Assembly (NCBI RefSeq): GCF_006517255.1
Contig: NZ_CP041185.1
Coordinates: 5,270,001-5,334,000, forward strand
Direction of reading: 5' to 3'
Length of the DNA stretch: 64,000 bases
Source of the DNA: Janthinobacterium tructae
Lineage (GTDB): Bacteria; Pseudomonadota; Gammaproteobacteria; Burkholderiales; Burkholderiaceae_D
Under the pieces are notes generated by a model. It saw only the letters and a list, made by a program, of their open reading frames with translations. It searched no databases and had not been told where the DNA came from. This document shows, piece by piece, positions 1 to 10,256 of this stretch (its first letter is position 1; each line of letters starts with the position of its first letter). The position numbers and the translations under genes are program-made.

Positions 1-561
1 AGCGTCGCAGCAGCTGGCGTAGCCTTGTGGATTCTGTTGGCGCAGCTTGTCGAGCATGGCGGCGATGGTGGCCGGGCGCGCGGCGACGAATCCCTGGCTG
101 AACCAGCGTCCGGCCGCGCCGTCCGCGATGGCGTCGAGTCCCTCCAGGCGCACGGCGCGCGCGCGGCTATTCCACCCTTCCTGTGTGCCTACCTTGCCCG
201 CTGTATTGGCCAGCACCAGCTTGTGCAGGCGCTGCGGCGCATGGATGGCGAGCCATTGTCCGATCACGCCGCCCATCGACAGGCCGCAGAAATGCGCCTG
301 GCCGATCCGCAGGTGGTCGAGCAGGCCCACCACGTCCTGGCCCAGCATCTGCATGCTGTAGGGGCCGGGCGGACTGCCGGAGGCTCCATGGCCGCGCGTG
401 TCATAGCGCAGCACGTGGAAGTGCGGCGCCAGTGCTTCGGCTTGCGCATCCCACATGCTCAGGTCGGTGCCGAGGGAATTCGACAGCACCAGGCAAGGCT
501 GGCGCGCGTCGCCTTCGCTGCGGTAATGCAGCGATAGTCCATTGATGTCTGCGATTGGCAT
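1..561 (-). CDS. pcaD: 3-oxoadipate enol-lactonase PcaD (partial, 3' end off window)
   Basis: Alpha/beta hydrolase that hydrolyses beta-ketoadipate enol-lactone to beta-ketoadipate, the step after muconolactone isomerase in the ortho-cleavage pathway. The 187 residues seen begin MPIADINGLSLHYR and carry the nucleophile elbow GLSMGG (Ser95) and an oxyanion-type stretch VLSNSLGTD near residue 25, both typical of PcaD. The C-terminal third, with the catalytic His, lies beyond the left edge. The start codon is 9 nt downstream of the benD stop, so it is the last visible gene of the cat-ben operon. Other small hydrolases share the fold, but the context makes PcaD the best call. Confidence 0.88.
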   Translation of the reverse strand, partial: MPIADINGLSLHYRSEGDARQPCLVLSNSLGTDLSMWDAQAEALAPHFHVLRYDTRGHGASGSPPGPYSMQMLGQDVVGLLDHLRIGQAHFCGLSMGGVIGQWLAIHAPQRLHKLVLANTAGKVGTQEGWNSRARAVRLEGLDAIADGAAGRWFSQGFVAARPATIAAMLDKLRQQNPQGYASCCDA

Positions 562-570
562 GTGCGTCCC

Positions 571-1356
571 TTATCCCTGATCGCCGCCACCGACAGGCAG
601 CACGCTGCCCGTGATGTACGATGCTTCATCCGAGGCGAGAAACAGGATCGCGCCCACTTGTTCATCGATGCTGCCATAGCGGTGCATGGCGCTGTGGGCG
701 ATGGTCTGGTCGACGATGCCCTGGTACCAGCGCAGTTCCTGCTCATTGAGGGGCGTGCTGTTGCGCGGAATCGCGCGTGGCGGTGCTTCCGTGCCGCCCG
801 TGGCGACTGCATTGACGCGGATGCCGTGTTCCGCATTTTCCAGCGCCAGGCTGGCCGTCAGCGCATTCACGCCACCCTTGGCCGCCGCGTACGGCACGCG
901 GTAGATGCTGCGCGTGGCGATCGACGAGACATTGACGATGGCGCCGCCGCCCTGTTCCAGCATGGCCGGCAGCACCGCGCGGCAGCACCAGAGAGTGGGG
1001 AACAGCGAACGGCGGATTTCCGCTTCGATCTGTTCTTCCCGGTAGACCTCGAAAGGCTGTGCCCAGATGGTGCCGCCCACATTGTTGATCAATACGTCGA
1101 TGCGGCCGAAATCGGCCATGGCCAGTTCGGCCAACTGGCGTGCGCCCGCATAGTGTTCCAGATCGGCCTTGCAGACGCTGACGCGCGCCCCCAGGGCAAT
1201 CGCTTCGGCGGCCACCTGTTCGACCAGATCGGCGCGATCAGCCAGCACCAGCTGCGCGCCTTCGCGCGCGGCGCGCAGCGCGACGCCGCGGCCTATGCCC
1301 TGCGCCGCGCCCGTTACCAGCACGACCTTGTCGGAAAATCGTTGACGATCACTCAT
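571..1356 (-). CDS. benD: 1,6-dihydroxycyclohexa-2,4-diene-1-carboxylate dehydrogenase BenD
   Basis: Short-chain dehydrogenase of 261 residues that oxidises and decarboxylates benzoate cis-diol to catechol with NAD+. The Rossmann glycine motif TGAAQGIG is at residues 15-22, NNVGG at 91-95, and the catalytic Ser144/145, Tyr156 and Lys160 (YAAAK) are present. The length is normal for BenD. It starts 3 nt after the benC stop and is followed by pcaD after 9 nt, so translation is probably coupled. The SDR fold alone is not specific; the assignment rests on its place directly after benABC. Confidence 0.93.
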   Translation of the reverse strand: MSDRQRFSDKVVLVTGAAQGIGRGVALRAAREGAQLVLADRADLVEQVAAEAIALGARVSVCKADLEHYAGARQLAELAMADFGRIDVLINNVGGTIWAQPFEVYREEQIEAEIRRSLFPTLWCCRAVLPAMLEQGGGAIVNVSSIATRSIYRVPYAAAKGGVNALTASLALENAEHGIRVNAVATGGTEAPPRAIPRNSTPLNEQELRWYQGIVDQTIAHSAMHRYGSIDEQVGAILFLASDEASYITGSVLPVGGGDQG

Positions 1357-1359
1357 TTT

Positions 1360-2406
<1,047 letters not shown>

Positions 2407-2898
2407 TTAAATGTGGTACACGTCGATGACCTGGTTGATGTAGTCGTTCTTCAGGACGACATACTTGTTCAGGATCAGCGGCTGTGCGCCGGAAAAGTCG
2501 ATGATGTAGCGCGACATGCCGAAGTAGCTGTAGTCGCGCTTGTAGCGATGGCTCAGCGTATGCCAGTTGAAACGCACCGTGCAGATGGCGCCGTCCTGGC
2601 TTTCCAGCTCGATGTTGGCGATGTTATGGCTGGTGCGCGTGTCCGGCATGGTGGCGCTGGAACGCTCGGTCTTGATGCGGAAGACGCGGTCTTCCAGGCC
2701 CTGGCGGGTCGGATAAAAGATCAGCGAAATCTCGCGCTGTGGATCGGTGACCAGGGTGTCGTCATCGTCCCAGGCCGGCATCCAGAACTGCGCATCCGGG
2801 TGGTAGCAATCGAGCCAGTCGTCCCATTGTTCGTCGTCCAGCAGACGGCTTTCGCGGTACAGGAAGCTGGCGATGTCGTGCTGCGCGATGGCGCTCAT
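2407..2898 (-). CDS. benB: Benzoate 1,2-dioxygenase small (beta) subunit BenB
   Basis: Structural beta subunit of the ring-hydroxylating oxygenase, 163 residues, the usual length for BenB/XylY. It shows the family pattern of an acidic N terminus ([21 protein letters not shown]) and [17 protein letters not shown] in the middle. It has no metal-binding residues, as expected for this subunit. Its ATG overlaps the benA stop by 4 nt (ATGA), which suggests translational coupling and equal subunit synthesis. Confidence 0.95.
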   Translation of the reverse strand: MSAIAQHDIASFLYRESRLLDDEQWDDWLDCYHPDAQFWMPAWDDDDTLVTDPQREISLIFYPTRQGLEDRVFRIKTERSSATMPDTRTSHNIANIELESQDGAICTVRFNWHTLSHRYKRDYSYFGMSRYIIDFSGAQPLILNKYVVLKNDYINQVIDVYHI

Positions 2899-4271
2899 GG
2901 CTGTTCTCCTTCGGCCGCCAGCGCCCGTTTCATGACGTCGAGCCAGTAGCGGTGCTGCACCGTGTACAGGCCTTCATCCTCGGTGCGCGCGCCACTCATG
3001 ATTGGCTCCAGCCCGATCTCTTGCGCGGCCGCGTCGGCGCCCTCGATCCAGTGCGTGGCACCGCGGCACATGTCGTTCCATGGCATGGCGCTGCCCGCAT
3101 AGCCCTGCTGGCATGCGCGGAATTCTTCCAGGTCATCCGGCGTGGCCATGCCGCTGACGTTGAAGAAGTCTTCGTACTGGCGGATGCGCTGCGCACGCGC
3201 TTCGTCGTCCTCGCCCTTCGGCGCAATGCAGTAGATTGTTACTTCGGTCTTGTCGACGGAGATCGGGCGCAGCAAACGGATTTGTGAGCCGAACTGGTCC
3301 ATCAGGTAGACGTTCGGGTACAGGCAAAGATTGCGCGAACGGCTGATCATCCAGTCCGCTGTTGGCTTGCCGAACTGGCGCGCGTAGTCCGCGTGGCGCG
3401 CGAAGTTGGGCCGATCCTGCGGATTGGCCCACTGCGTCCACAGCAGCATGTGCCCCTGTTTGAAGGCATAGAAGCCGCCGCCCTGGCGGCCCCAGTTGCC
3501 CGCATCCATGGCGCGGATCTTGTCCTCGCGCTGTTCCAGCTGTTCCTTGCGGCGGTTCGTGGTGGCCGCATAGTTCCAATGCACGGCCGAAACGTGGTAG
3601 CCGTCCGCGCCATTTTCGGCCTGCAGCTTCCAGTTGCCTTCAAAGGTATAGGTGGAGGCACCACGCAGCACTTCCAGCCCGTCCGGCGACTGATTGACGA
3701 TCATGTCGATGATCTTGCCGGCTTCGCCGAGGAATTCCTCGAGCGGTGCCACGTCGTCGTTCAGGCTGCCAAACAGGAAGCCCTTGTAGTTGGCGAAGCG
3801 CGCGACTTTTTTCAGGTCGTGCGAACCTTCCTTGTTGAAGCATTCCGGATAGCCCGCGTTCTCCGGGTCCTTTACCTTCAGCAGCTTGCCGCTGTTGTTG
3901 AAGGTCCAGCCGTGGAAAGGGCAAGTATAGGTGGCCTTGTTGCCCCGCTTGTGGCGGCACAGCTGCGCGCCGCGATGGCTGCAGGCGTTGATGAAGGCAT
4001 TCAGTTCGCCCAGGCGGTTGCGCGCGATGAAGACGGGCTGGCGGCCAATGTGCGTGGTGTAGTAGTCATTGTTGTTGGCGATCTGGCTTTCATGCGCCAG
4101 GTAAATCCAGTTGCCTTCGAAGATGTGCTTCATCTCGAGTTCGAACAGGGCTTCATCGGTGAAGGCGCTGCGGTGCAGGCGATGGTCGCCCGTGGCCTGG
4201 TCCTCGACCAGCAAGGCATCGAGATCGGGCGCCGTCGCAGCGGTTGGCCGGTATGGGTGGATGGGGATCAT
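2895..4271 (-). CDS. benA: Benzoate 1,2-dioxygenase large (alpha) subunit BenA
   Basis: Catalytic subunit that adds O2 to benzoate. The 458 residues contain a Rieske [2Fe-2S] site with Cys97-x-His99 and Cys117-x2-His120, then the mononuclear iron region with [13 protein letters not shown]. The start is set at the ATG of MIPIHPYRP, which gives the normal family length. The open frame continues 72 codons upstream, but those residues overlap catA and look like out-of-frame catA. The gene lies 10 nt downstream of catA and overlaps benB by 4 nt. Confidence 0.95.
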   Translation of the reverse strand: MIPIHPYRPTAATAPDLDALLVEDQATGDHRLHRSAFTDEALFELEMKHIFEGNWIYLAHESQIANNNDYYTTHIGRQPVFIARNRLGELNAFINACSHRGAQLCRHKRGNKATYTCPFHGWTFNNSGKLLKVKDPENAGYPECFNKEGSHDLKKVARFANYKGFLFGSLNDDVAPLEEFLGEAGKIIDMIVNQSPDGLEVLRGASTYTFEGNWKLQAENGADGYHVSAVHWNYAATTNRRKEQLEQREDKIRAMDAGNWGRQGGGFYAFKQGHMLLWTQWANPQDRPNFARHADYARQFGKPTADWMISRSRNLCLYPNVYLMDQFGSQIRLLRPISVDKTEVTIYCIAPKGEDDEARAQRIRQYEDFFNVSGMATPDDLEEFRACQQGYAGSAMPWNDMCRGATHWIEGADAAAQEIGLEPIMSGARTEDEGLYTVQHRYWLDVMKRALAAEGEQP

Positions 4272-4281
4272 GGCATGACCT

Positions 4282-5202
4282 CTAGGCGGCTGCGCGGTTG
4301 CGTTCGATTTGCGAGGTCGGTGCGGCTGCGGTTTCCGGATACAGGTGGAAGTCGAAGTCGATCGAGGCAAACGGCTGTTGCAGGTCCTTCGCGGCGATGG
4401 CTGCGGCATCGCTGACATGCGTGACGGCCGGCACCAGGCCTTCGCGGCTGGCAAAGGCGAAGTCGTCCCACAGGTAGGCATCGCCATCGATGTTGATCTG
4501 CGTGGTCAACTGGCGCTGGCCTTCGGCGCTGATGAAAAAGTGGATGTGGGCAGGGCGCTGGCCATGGCGGCCCAGCAGGTCCAGCAGGTGCTGCGTGCTG
4601 CCATCCGGCGGACAGCCGTAGCCCTTGGGCATGATGCTGCGGAACTGATAGCGTCCCTGTGCGTCGGCGTAGATGGTGCGGCGCAGATTGAAGGATGACT
4701 GGCTTTGGTCGAAGAACGAGTAATTGCCCATCAGGTTGGCGTGCCAGACTTCGACCTTGGCGCCCGGCAGCGGCTTGCCCTGCTGGTCATAGACGGTACC
4801 CTGCATGAACAGCACTTCAGCCTGCGCGCTTTCGCTACCGTCGTCAAGACGGGCAAAGCCTTCGCTTGCGGGGGCGCCGGCGACATACAGCGGGCCTTCG
4901 ATGGTGCGCGGCGTGCCGCCTTGCAGTCCGGCCTTGGCCTCGGCTTCGTCGGCGCGGATATCCATGAAGCGCTCCAGGCCCAGACCTGGCGCCAGCAGGC
5001 CCAGTTCATGTGCGGCGCCCGCGTTGGCAAGGAAGTCCAGGCCAGTCCAGAATTCGGCGGGCTGGATATCGAGGTCTTCCATGGCCTTGCACAGATCGCC
5101 CACGAGGCGCAGGACGATGGCCTGCACGCGTGGATGGGCCGGCCGGTCGGCGGCGTCGACGATCCAGCTTTTTACCAGGGTATCGATGTCATTGTGTGTC
5201 AT
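4282..5202 (-). CDS. catA: Catechol 1,2-dioxygenase CatA (intradiol, Fe(III))
   Basis: Non-haem Fe(III) enzyme that cleaves catechol to cis,cis-muconate. The 306 residues match the family length. The expected iron ligands are visible: Tyr161 (MGNYSFFD), Tyr195 (MPKGYGCP), His219 and His221 (RPAHIHFF). An N-terminal helical dimerisation/lipid-binding region precedes the catalytic beta-sandwich. The ATG is preceded by AGGAGA; a 70-codon upstream extension of the frame is rejected. It lies between catC (35 nt) and benA (10 nt), so the enzyme that removes catechol is made from the same transcript as the dioxygenase that produces it. Confidence 0.96.
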   Translation of the reverse strand: MTHNDIDTLVKSWIVDAADRPAHPRVQAIVLRLVGDLCKAMEDLDIQPAEFWTGLDFLANAGAAHELGLLAPGLGLERFMDIRADEAEAKAGLQGGTPRTIEGPLYVAGAPASEGFARLDDGSESAQAEVLFMQGTVYDQQGKPLPGAKVEVWHANLMGNYSFFDQSQSSFNLRRTIYADAQGRYQFRSIMPKGYGCPPDGSTQHLLDLLGRHGQRPAHIHFFISAEGQRQLTTQINIDGDAYLWDDFAFASREGLVPAVTHVSDAAAIAAKDLQQPFASIDFDFHLYPETAAAPTSQIERNRAAA

Positions 5203-5237
5203 GTTTGTCTCCTCTGTTGGGAATGATGCTGCGGCGG

Positions 5238-5528
5238 TTAAAGATCGTTTGCGCGGACCGACGACGGGTGCCGGCACAGGGGCATCACCTCGATCTGCAT
5301 GTAGGGGTATAGCGGCAGCGACAGCAGCAGCGCGTGCAGCTCCTCGTTGCCGGCCACATCGAAAATGCTGACGTTGGCATACTGGCCGGCGATGCGCCAC
5401 AGATGGCGCCACTGGCCCTGTTCCTGCAGGCGCTGCGCCAGTGCTTTTTCTTCCTTCTTCAGCGCGTCGGCCCGCTCTGGTGGCATGTCGGGCGGCAGTT
5501 TTACATCCATCCTCACGTGAAACAGCAT
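5238..5528 (-). CDS. catC: Muconolactone delta-isomerase CatC
   Basis: Small oligomeric isomerase that converts muconolactone to 3-oxoadipate enol-lactone. It has 96 residues, the normal length. It begins MLFHVRMDVKLPP and has the family features KKEEKALAQRLQEQGQWRHLWRIAGQ and the C-terminal LPLYPYMQIEV region. It starts 10 nt after catB and is followed by catA after 35 nt. No anomalies were seen. Confidence 0.95.
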   Translation of the reverse strand: MLFHVRMDVKLPPDMPPERADALKKEEKALAQRLQEQGQWRHLWRIAGQYANVSIFDVAGNEELHALLLSLPLYPYMQIEVMPLCRHPSSVRANDL

Positions 5529-5538
5529 GGCAATCTCC

Positions 5539-6648
5539 TTATTGGCGCACCAGGCGGCGCAGTTTGTCGGTGTCTATCTGTACGCCCAGGCCGGGACCGG
5601 TGGGCACCTGCAGCATGAAGTCGCGGTAGACCAGCGGCTCACGCAGGATTTCCTGCGTCAGCAACAGGGGGCCGAATAATTCCGTGTCCCATGACAGGTC
5701 GGCAAAGGTGGCGCACAGGTGGGCGCTGGCCGCCGTGCCGATACTGCCTTCGAGCATGGTGCCGCCATACAGGCCGATGCCGGCCAGCTGTGCCACGGTG
5801 GCCACTTGCTGCGCGGGGATCAGCCCCCCCGACTGGGTAATCTTGACGGCATACACGTCGGCGCTGCCGGCGCAGGCCAGGCGGAAGGCGTCGCCGGGGC
5901 CGTGCAGCGCCTCGTCGGCCATGATGGCGACGTCGAAACGGGCAGCCAGGCGGCCCAGCGCGGCCGTGTTATCGGCGCGCACCGGTTGTTCGATCAGGTC
6001 CACGCCGCCATCCTGCAGTGCGGCGATGCCGCGCATGGCATCGAGCTCGCTCCACGCCTGGTTGACGTCGACCCGCACGCTGGCCGCGTCGCCCAGGGCG
6101 CGCTTGATGGCCAGCACATGCGAGACATCGTCAGCCACGCTGCGCGAGCCGATCTTCAGCTTGAAGATGCGGTGGCGGCGCAGTTCCAGCATCTGCTGCG
6201 CTTCGGCGATGTCCTGCGCCGTGTCGCCGCTGGCCAGGGTCCAGGCGACAGGCAGCGCATCGCGCACGCGGCCGCCCAGCAGTTCGCTCAGCGGCACGCC
6301 CAGGCGCTGGCCCTGCGCATCAAGCAAGGCTGTCTCGATCGCGCATTTGGCAAAGCGGTTGCCCTGGATGGTCTTGCGCACTTTCGCCATGGCCATGGCC
6401 ACACCGCTCGCCTCCATGCCGACCAGCAAGGGGGCGATATGCGTGTCGATATTCGTCTTGATGCTTTCCGGGCTCTCTTCACCATAGTTCAGGCCACCGA
6501 TGGTGGTCGCTTCGCCCCAGCCCTCGATGCCGTCGGCGCAGCGTACGCGCACCAGCACCAGCGTCTGCGACTTCATGGTGGCTACCGACATCTTGTGCGC
6601 GCGGATGGTTGGCACGTCGGCGAGGATGGTTTCTATGCTGAGTATCAT
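5539..6648 (-). CDS. catB: Muconate cycloisomerase CatB
   Basis: Enolase-superfamily enzyme that lactonises cis,cis-muconate to muconolactone. It has 369 residues. The KxK base motif is Lys163-Leu-Lys165 (FKLKIGS). The metal ligands are the Asp of RVDVNQAW, the Glu of DLIEQPV and the Asp of IMADEAL. It is the first gene of the minus-strand catBCA-benABCD-pcaD unit. Its start lies 73 nt from the proximal edge of the operator module next to catR, so the whole unit is expected to be switched on by CatR with muconate. Confidence 0.95.
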   Translation of the reverse strand: MILSIETILADVPTIRAHKMSVATMKSQTLVLVRVRCADGIEGWGEATTIGGLNYGEESPESIKTNIDTHIAPLLVGMEASGVAMAMAKVRKTIQGNRFAKCAIETALLDAQGQRLGVPLSELLGGRVRDALPVAWTLASGDTAQDIAEAQQMLELRRHRIFKLKIGSRSVADDVSHVLAIKRALGDAASVRVDVNQAWSELDAMRGIAALQDGGVDLIEQPVRADNTAALGRLAARFDVAIMADEALHGPGDAFRLACAGSADVYAVKITQSGGLIPAQQVATVAQLAGIGLYGGTMLEGSIGTAASAHLCATFADLSWDTELFGPLLLTQEILREPLVYRDFMLQVPTGPGLGVQIDTDKLRRLVRQ

Positions 6649-6680
6649 ATTTAATTTGTATAATGTGAGCAGGTATGTGT

Positions 6681-6746
6681 ACGATATTCCCCGTTACACC
6701 CCACGTCCAACACTGTTTCGGTATGGTTTCAATACTTAAAAGGTAT
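6681..6746 (-). promoter_or_regulatory. catB promoter with CatR/BenM operator
   Basis: Reading toward catB, the region contains GTAT-N7-ATAC-N7-GTAT (half sites 6721-6724, 6732-6735, 6743-6746), then TTGGAC as a -35 box (complement of 6705-6710), an 18-nt spacer and TATCGT as a -10 (complement of 6681-6686). ATAC-N7-GTAT is the published consensus for BenM/CatM. Its centre lies about 65 nt upstream of the predicted transcript start, the usual place for LysR activators. The same module occurs before benE. The promoter hexamers are inferred; the operator match is directly visible. Confidence 0.75.
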
Positions 6747-6748
6747 AT

Positions 6749-7663
6749 ATGGAGCTGCGTCACCTGCGCTATTTCGTCGCCGTCGCGGAAGAGAAGAATT
6801 TCACGCGGGCCGCCGAGCGCCTGCACATCGCCCAGCCGCCGTTAAGCCGCCAGATCCAGCAGCTGGAAGAAGAGCTGGGAGTGCAGCTGATCGAAAAGGG
6901 ATCGCGTCCCTTGCGCCTGACCGAGGCGGGACGCTTCTTTCATGCGCATGCGCAGGAGCTGCTGGCCAAGGCTGCCGACCTGAAGACCATGACCCAGCGC
7001 GTGGGCAAGATCGAGCGCACCTTGTCGATCGGCTTTGTCGCCTCTACCCTGTATGGCCTGCTGCCGGAGATCGTGCGGCGCTTTCGCGAACGCTATCAGG
7101 CGGTGGAGATCAGTTTTCACGAAATGACCACGATGGAGCAACTGCAGGCATTGAAGGAAGGCCGTATCGATGTCGGCTTCGGCCGCCTCAAGCGCGAGGA
7201 TGCCGCGATACGCCGCATCGTGCTGCGCGAGGAGCCGCTGATCGTGGCGCTGCCCATGGGGCACCGGCTCGCCGCGCAAGCAGGGCCGCTGAAGATGAAC
7301 GACCTGCTGCACGACCCGCTCATCGTCTATCCGAAGTCACCCCGGCCCAGTTTTGCCGACCAGGTGCTGGCCACCTTCAGCGACCGCATGATCGTGCCGG
7401 AACAGGTGATCGAGGTGCGCGAGCTGCAGATCGCCATCGGCCTGGTGGGCGCCGGCCAGGGCATTGCCATCGTGCCCGACAGCCTGCAGGGCATGAAGCG
7501 CAACGACGTGGTGTACCGCGCCATCGACGACCGGCGCGCCGTATCGCCCATCATCTTCAGCGTGCGGCTGATGGACCGCTCGGAAGAACTGTCCAACATG
7601 CTCAGCGTAATTTATGAGATCTACGACGCCTGCAAGCTGCCCCACGTCAAGGAAGAACTGTAG
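6749..7663 (+). CDS. catR: LysR-type regulator of catechol/benzoate genes (CatR/BenM/CatM family)
   Basis: Transcription factor of 304 residues that begins MELRHLRYFVAVAEEKNFTRAA, the canonical LysR winged helix-turn-helix, followed by a periplasmic-binding-like effector domain that in this family senses cis,cis-muconate and sometimes benzoate. It is divergent from catB, 100 nt away. A GTAT half site ends only 2 nt before the ATG and overlaps the ribosome-binding region, so bound regulator probably represses its own gene. I cannot tell CatR from BenM by sequence alone; the symbol reflects its position beside catB. Confidence 0.9.
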   Translation: MELRHLRYFVAVAEEKNFTRAAERLHIAQPPLSRQIQQLEEELGVQLIEKGSRPLRLTEAGRFFHAHAQELLAKAADLKTMTQRVGKIERTLSIGFVASTLYGLLPEIVRRFRERYQAVEISFHEMTTMEQLQALKEGRIDVGFGRLKREDAAIRRIVLREEPLIVALPMGHRLAAQAGPLKMNDLLHDPLIVYPKSPRPSFADQVLATFSDRMIVPEQVIEVRELQIAIGLVGAGQGIAIVPDSLQGMKRNDVVYRAIDDRRAVSPIIFSVRLMDRSEELSNMLSVIYEIYDACKLPHVKEEL

Positions 7664-7684
7664 CCCGACGTGGGGAGGCACCGT

Positions 7685-8770
7685 TTAGAACGCGTGGCGC
7701 ACGCCCATCAGCACGCCGGACTGATTCAGCCCCGCGCCCACGGTACCGCCGGCATCGAGGGCGATGGCGGCGCCGCCCTTGTTCTGCATGCGGCCCAGGG
7801 AGGCGTGGACGGCCGTGCGCTTGGACAGGTAATAGGTGGCGCGCAGCACCGCCAGATTGGATGCCTTCGGGCTGTCCTTGACGTCCAGGCGCGACAGCTG
7901 ACCATCGAGCTGCCACGGGCCGTCGAAGGTGTAGGACGCGCCCAGGTAATACAGGCCCAGGCGGCTGTCGCTGGCCGCATCGATGCGGCGCTCGATGGCG
8001 CCGCCGCCGATCTTGGTTTGTCCCAGCACCGCGTAGCCATTGAGCGAAATGCGCCGGTCGGTATCGGCTGCGCGCACCAGGCCGTTGGCCGCGCCGGGGC
8101 CGCCGCGCAGCTGGTCGTACGAGGCCGAGGCGCCCCATGTCCTGGTATCCCAGGCCAGCATGCCCGTCACCTGGCGGCAGGCGCGCGCATTGCCGGGCAC
8201 TTCCCCCGCGCAGCCGGTGGCGGCGGGCCCGCCCGCCGAAGACGCATCGCGCCCGAAACTGTAAGTGGCGCCCACCGTCAATTCCTTGAACACGCCCAGG
8301 TAGCCGATGGCATTGTCACTGCGCGCATTGGGCAGGTACAGATCGAGACTGCTGATGCTGAAGATGTTTGGCCCGATGATGTCCGACCTGGCTGTGGCGA
8401 GGAAAGTCATGTTCACCTGCCGGCCCAGCATCAGCTGGCCGTAGGCATTTTTCAGGCCGACATAAGCGGCGCGGCCGAACAGGCGGTTGCCCTGGCCCAT
8501 GGTGCCCATGTCGGCGCCGATGCCCGTTTCCAGGGCGAAGATGGCTTGCGCGCCGCCCCCCAGGTCTTCGCTGCCGCGAAAGCCGATGCGCGAGGGCAGC
8601 GAGGCCGTCAGCGACGGCATCTTGACGATGCTGTCGCCGGCGGCGTTGGCATTGGTGGTGTAGGCCATGCCCAGGTCAAGCAGACCGTACATGGTTACTT
8701 GCTGGGCGTGTGCACCCGTGCTCAGGCATCCTGCCGCGATCAGTGCCGTGCAGGCGATAGTGTTGTTCAT
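7685..8770 (-). CDS. Gram-negative porin, probably for aromatic acids
   Basis: Outer-membrane general porin of 361 residues. A signal peptide begins MNNTIACTALIAAG and is probably cleaved after AHA (residue 22). The mature start QQVTMYGLLDLGMAY and internal GFRGSEDLGGGAQAIFALE are typical of burkholderial OmpC-like porins, and the chain ends in Phe as expected for outer-membrane insertion. The ATG at 8770 has GGAGA upstream; a start seven codons earlier is possible. It lies 34 nt after the MFS gene, so it is probably the last gene of the benE-benK unit. A role in benzoate entry is inferred from context. Confidence 0.85.
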   Translation of the reverse strand: MNNTIACTALIAAGCLSTGAHAQQVTMYGLLDLGMAYTTNANAAGDSIVKMPSLTASLPSRIGFRGSEDLGGGAQAIFALETGIGADMGTMGQGNRLFGRAAYVGLKNAYGQLMLGRQVNMTFLATARSDIIGPNIFSISSLDLYLPNARSDNAIGYLGVFKELTVGATYSFGRDASSAGGPAATGCAGEVPGNARACRQVTGMLAWDTRTWGASASYDQLRGGPGAANGLVRAADTDRRISLNGYAVLGQTKIGGGAIERRIDAASDSRLGLYYLGASYTFDGPWQLDGQLSRLDVKDSPKASNLAVLRATYYLSKRTAVHASLGRMQNKGGAAIALDAGGTVGAGLNQSGVLMGVRHAF

Positions 8771-8804
8771 GCTGGTCTCCGTTGTTGTCATGATGTCGTG
8801 GTGC

Positions 8805-10160
8805 TTATGATTGAACGGCGCGCGCGCGTGGCGGCATCGCCGGTGCCGCTTGCACCGAGGCCGAACGGCCGTGGCGTATCAGCGATACGGCGATGACGGC
8901 GATGGCCGCGGGGATGGCGATGGCCATGAAATTCTGTTCCAGTGGCAGCGCCATGCCGACCAGCGTGCCGATGGCGATGGGCGCCAGGATGGCGCCGCTG
9001 CGGCCCACGCCCGAAGCCCAGCCGATGCCGGTCGAACGGATCGCCATCGGATAGAACTGGCCCGCATAGGCATAGGTGACGATCTGCGTGCCGATGGTCG
9101 AGGCGCCGGCCAGGCCCACCAGCAGGAACAGCAGTTCGGTCGGCACCTTGAAGCCAAGCAGGGTAATCGACATGGCCGCCAGCGCGTACATGCCCATCAG
9201 CACATACTTGATGTTGAAACGGTCCGCCAGCCAGCCGCCACCGACGGCGCCGATGACGGCGCCGAAATTCAGCACCAGCACGAAGGTCAGGGCCGAACCG
9301 AGGCTGTAGCCGGCGCTGGCCATCAGCTTGGTGAGCCAGGAGCTGAGCGCATAGACCATGAACAGGCACATGAAAAAGGCGATCCAGAACATCGCGGTGC
9401 TGAAGCCGCGCCCATCCTGGAACAGTTTGCCGATGGGCGCGCCCTCGGCGCGGTCCTGCGCGGGCAGGGCGAAGCGGTCGCCGGCATCGGGACGATACGA
9501 CGGCTCCATGCGCGTGACGATCTGCTTGAGTTCATCGAGGCGGTTTTCGCGGATCAGGAAGGGCATCGATTCGGGCAGCGTTTTCAGGATCACGGGTATC
9601 AGCAGCACGGGCAGGCCGGCGGCCATGAATACGGACGACCAGCCATAGGTTTCCAGCAGTCCCTTGCCCAGCAACGCCGCCAGCATGCCGCCCACGGCAT
9701 AGCCGCTGAACATCAGGGTGACCATGGTGGCGCGGATTTTCTTTGGAGAGTATTCCGTCATCTGCGCCACCACATTGGGCATCACCCCGCCGATGCCCAG
9801 TCCTGCCAGGAAGCGCATGGCGCTGAAGGTGTACGGATCGTGCGTGAAGCCCGCCGCCGCCGTGAAGACGCTGAACAGCGCGATGCAGATGGCGATTGCC
9901 TTGCGCCGTCCGATACGGTCGGCGATGGTGCCGAGGAAGATGGCGCCAAACATCATGCCGAACAGCGCGGAACTGACCATGAAGCCCGCGTTTTGCGCCG
10001 TCACGCCCATGTCCTTCATGATCGAGGGCAGGGCGATGCCGGCGACGGCCAGGTCATAGCCGTCGCAGATGATGATGACGGCGCACCACAGTAGCATCCC
10101 GGCGTGGAAGCGGTTGAAACGGGCCTTGTCGGATAATTCGTGTACGTCGATATGTCGCAT
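8805..10160 (-). CDS. benK: MFS aromatic acid:H+ symporter (BenK/PcaK type)
   Basis: Inner-membrane permease of 451 residues from the aromatic acid:H+ symporter (AAHS) family. The family signature DGYDLAVAG is in helix 1, and GTIADRIGRRKAIA follows helix 2 in the cytoplasmic loop. Twelve hydrophobic segments are expected and the length is typical. The ATG is preceded by AGGAG. It lies between benE (96 nt upstream) and the porin (34 nt downstream). Benzoate as substrate is inferred from the neighbourhood; PcaK-like 4-hydroxybenzoate transport is the alternative. Confidence 0.85.
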   Translation of the reverse strand: MRHIDVHELSDKARFNRFHAGMLLWCAVIIICDGYDLAVAGIALPSIMKDMGVTAQNAGFMVSSALFGMMFGAIFLGTIADRIGRRKAIAICIALFSVFTAAAGFTHDPYTFSAMRFLAGLGIGGVMPNVVAQMTEYSPKKIRATMVTLMFSGYAVGGMLAALLGKGLLETYGWSSVFMAAGLPVLLIPVILKTLPESMPFLIRENRLDELKQIVTRMEPSYRPDAGDRFALPAQDRAEGAPIGKLFQDGRGFSTAMFWIAFFMCLFMVYALSSWLTKLMASAGYSLGSALTFVLVLNFGAVIGAVGGGWLADRFNIKYVLMGMYALAAMSITLLGFKVPTELLFLLVGLAGASTIGTQIVTYAYAGQFYPMAIRSTGIGWASGVGRSGAILAPIAIGTLVGMALPLEQNFMAIAIPAAIAVIAVSLIRHGRSASVQAAPAMPPRARAVQS

Positions 10161-10256
10161 GATGCAAGTCTCCTGGGTGTTGTTGTGGGTTGTGGAGGGC
10201 CAGCCGCGCGGCCGGATGGGCGCGCGGGTGTGGTGAAGGGAAGTGCGGGATGGGCG

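Noticed and set aside
4272-4487. Upstream extension of benA
   Set aside because: The 72 extra codons overlap catA in another frame and would make BenA too long; the ATG at 4271 gives the normal family start.
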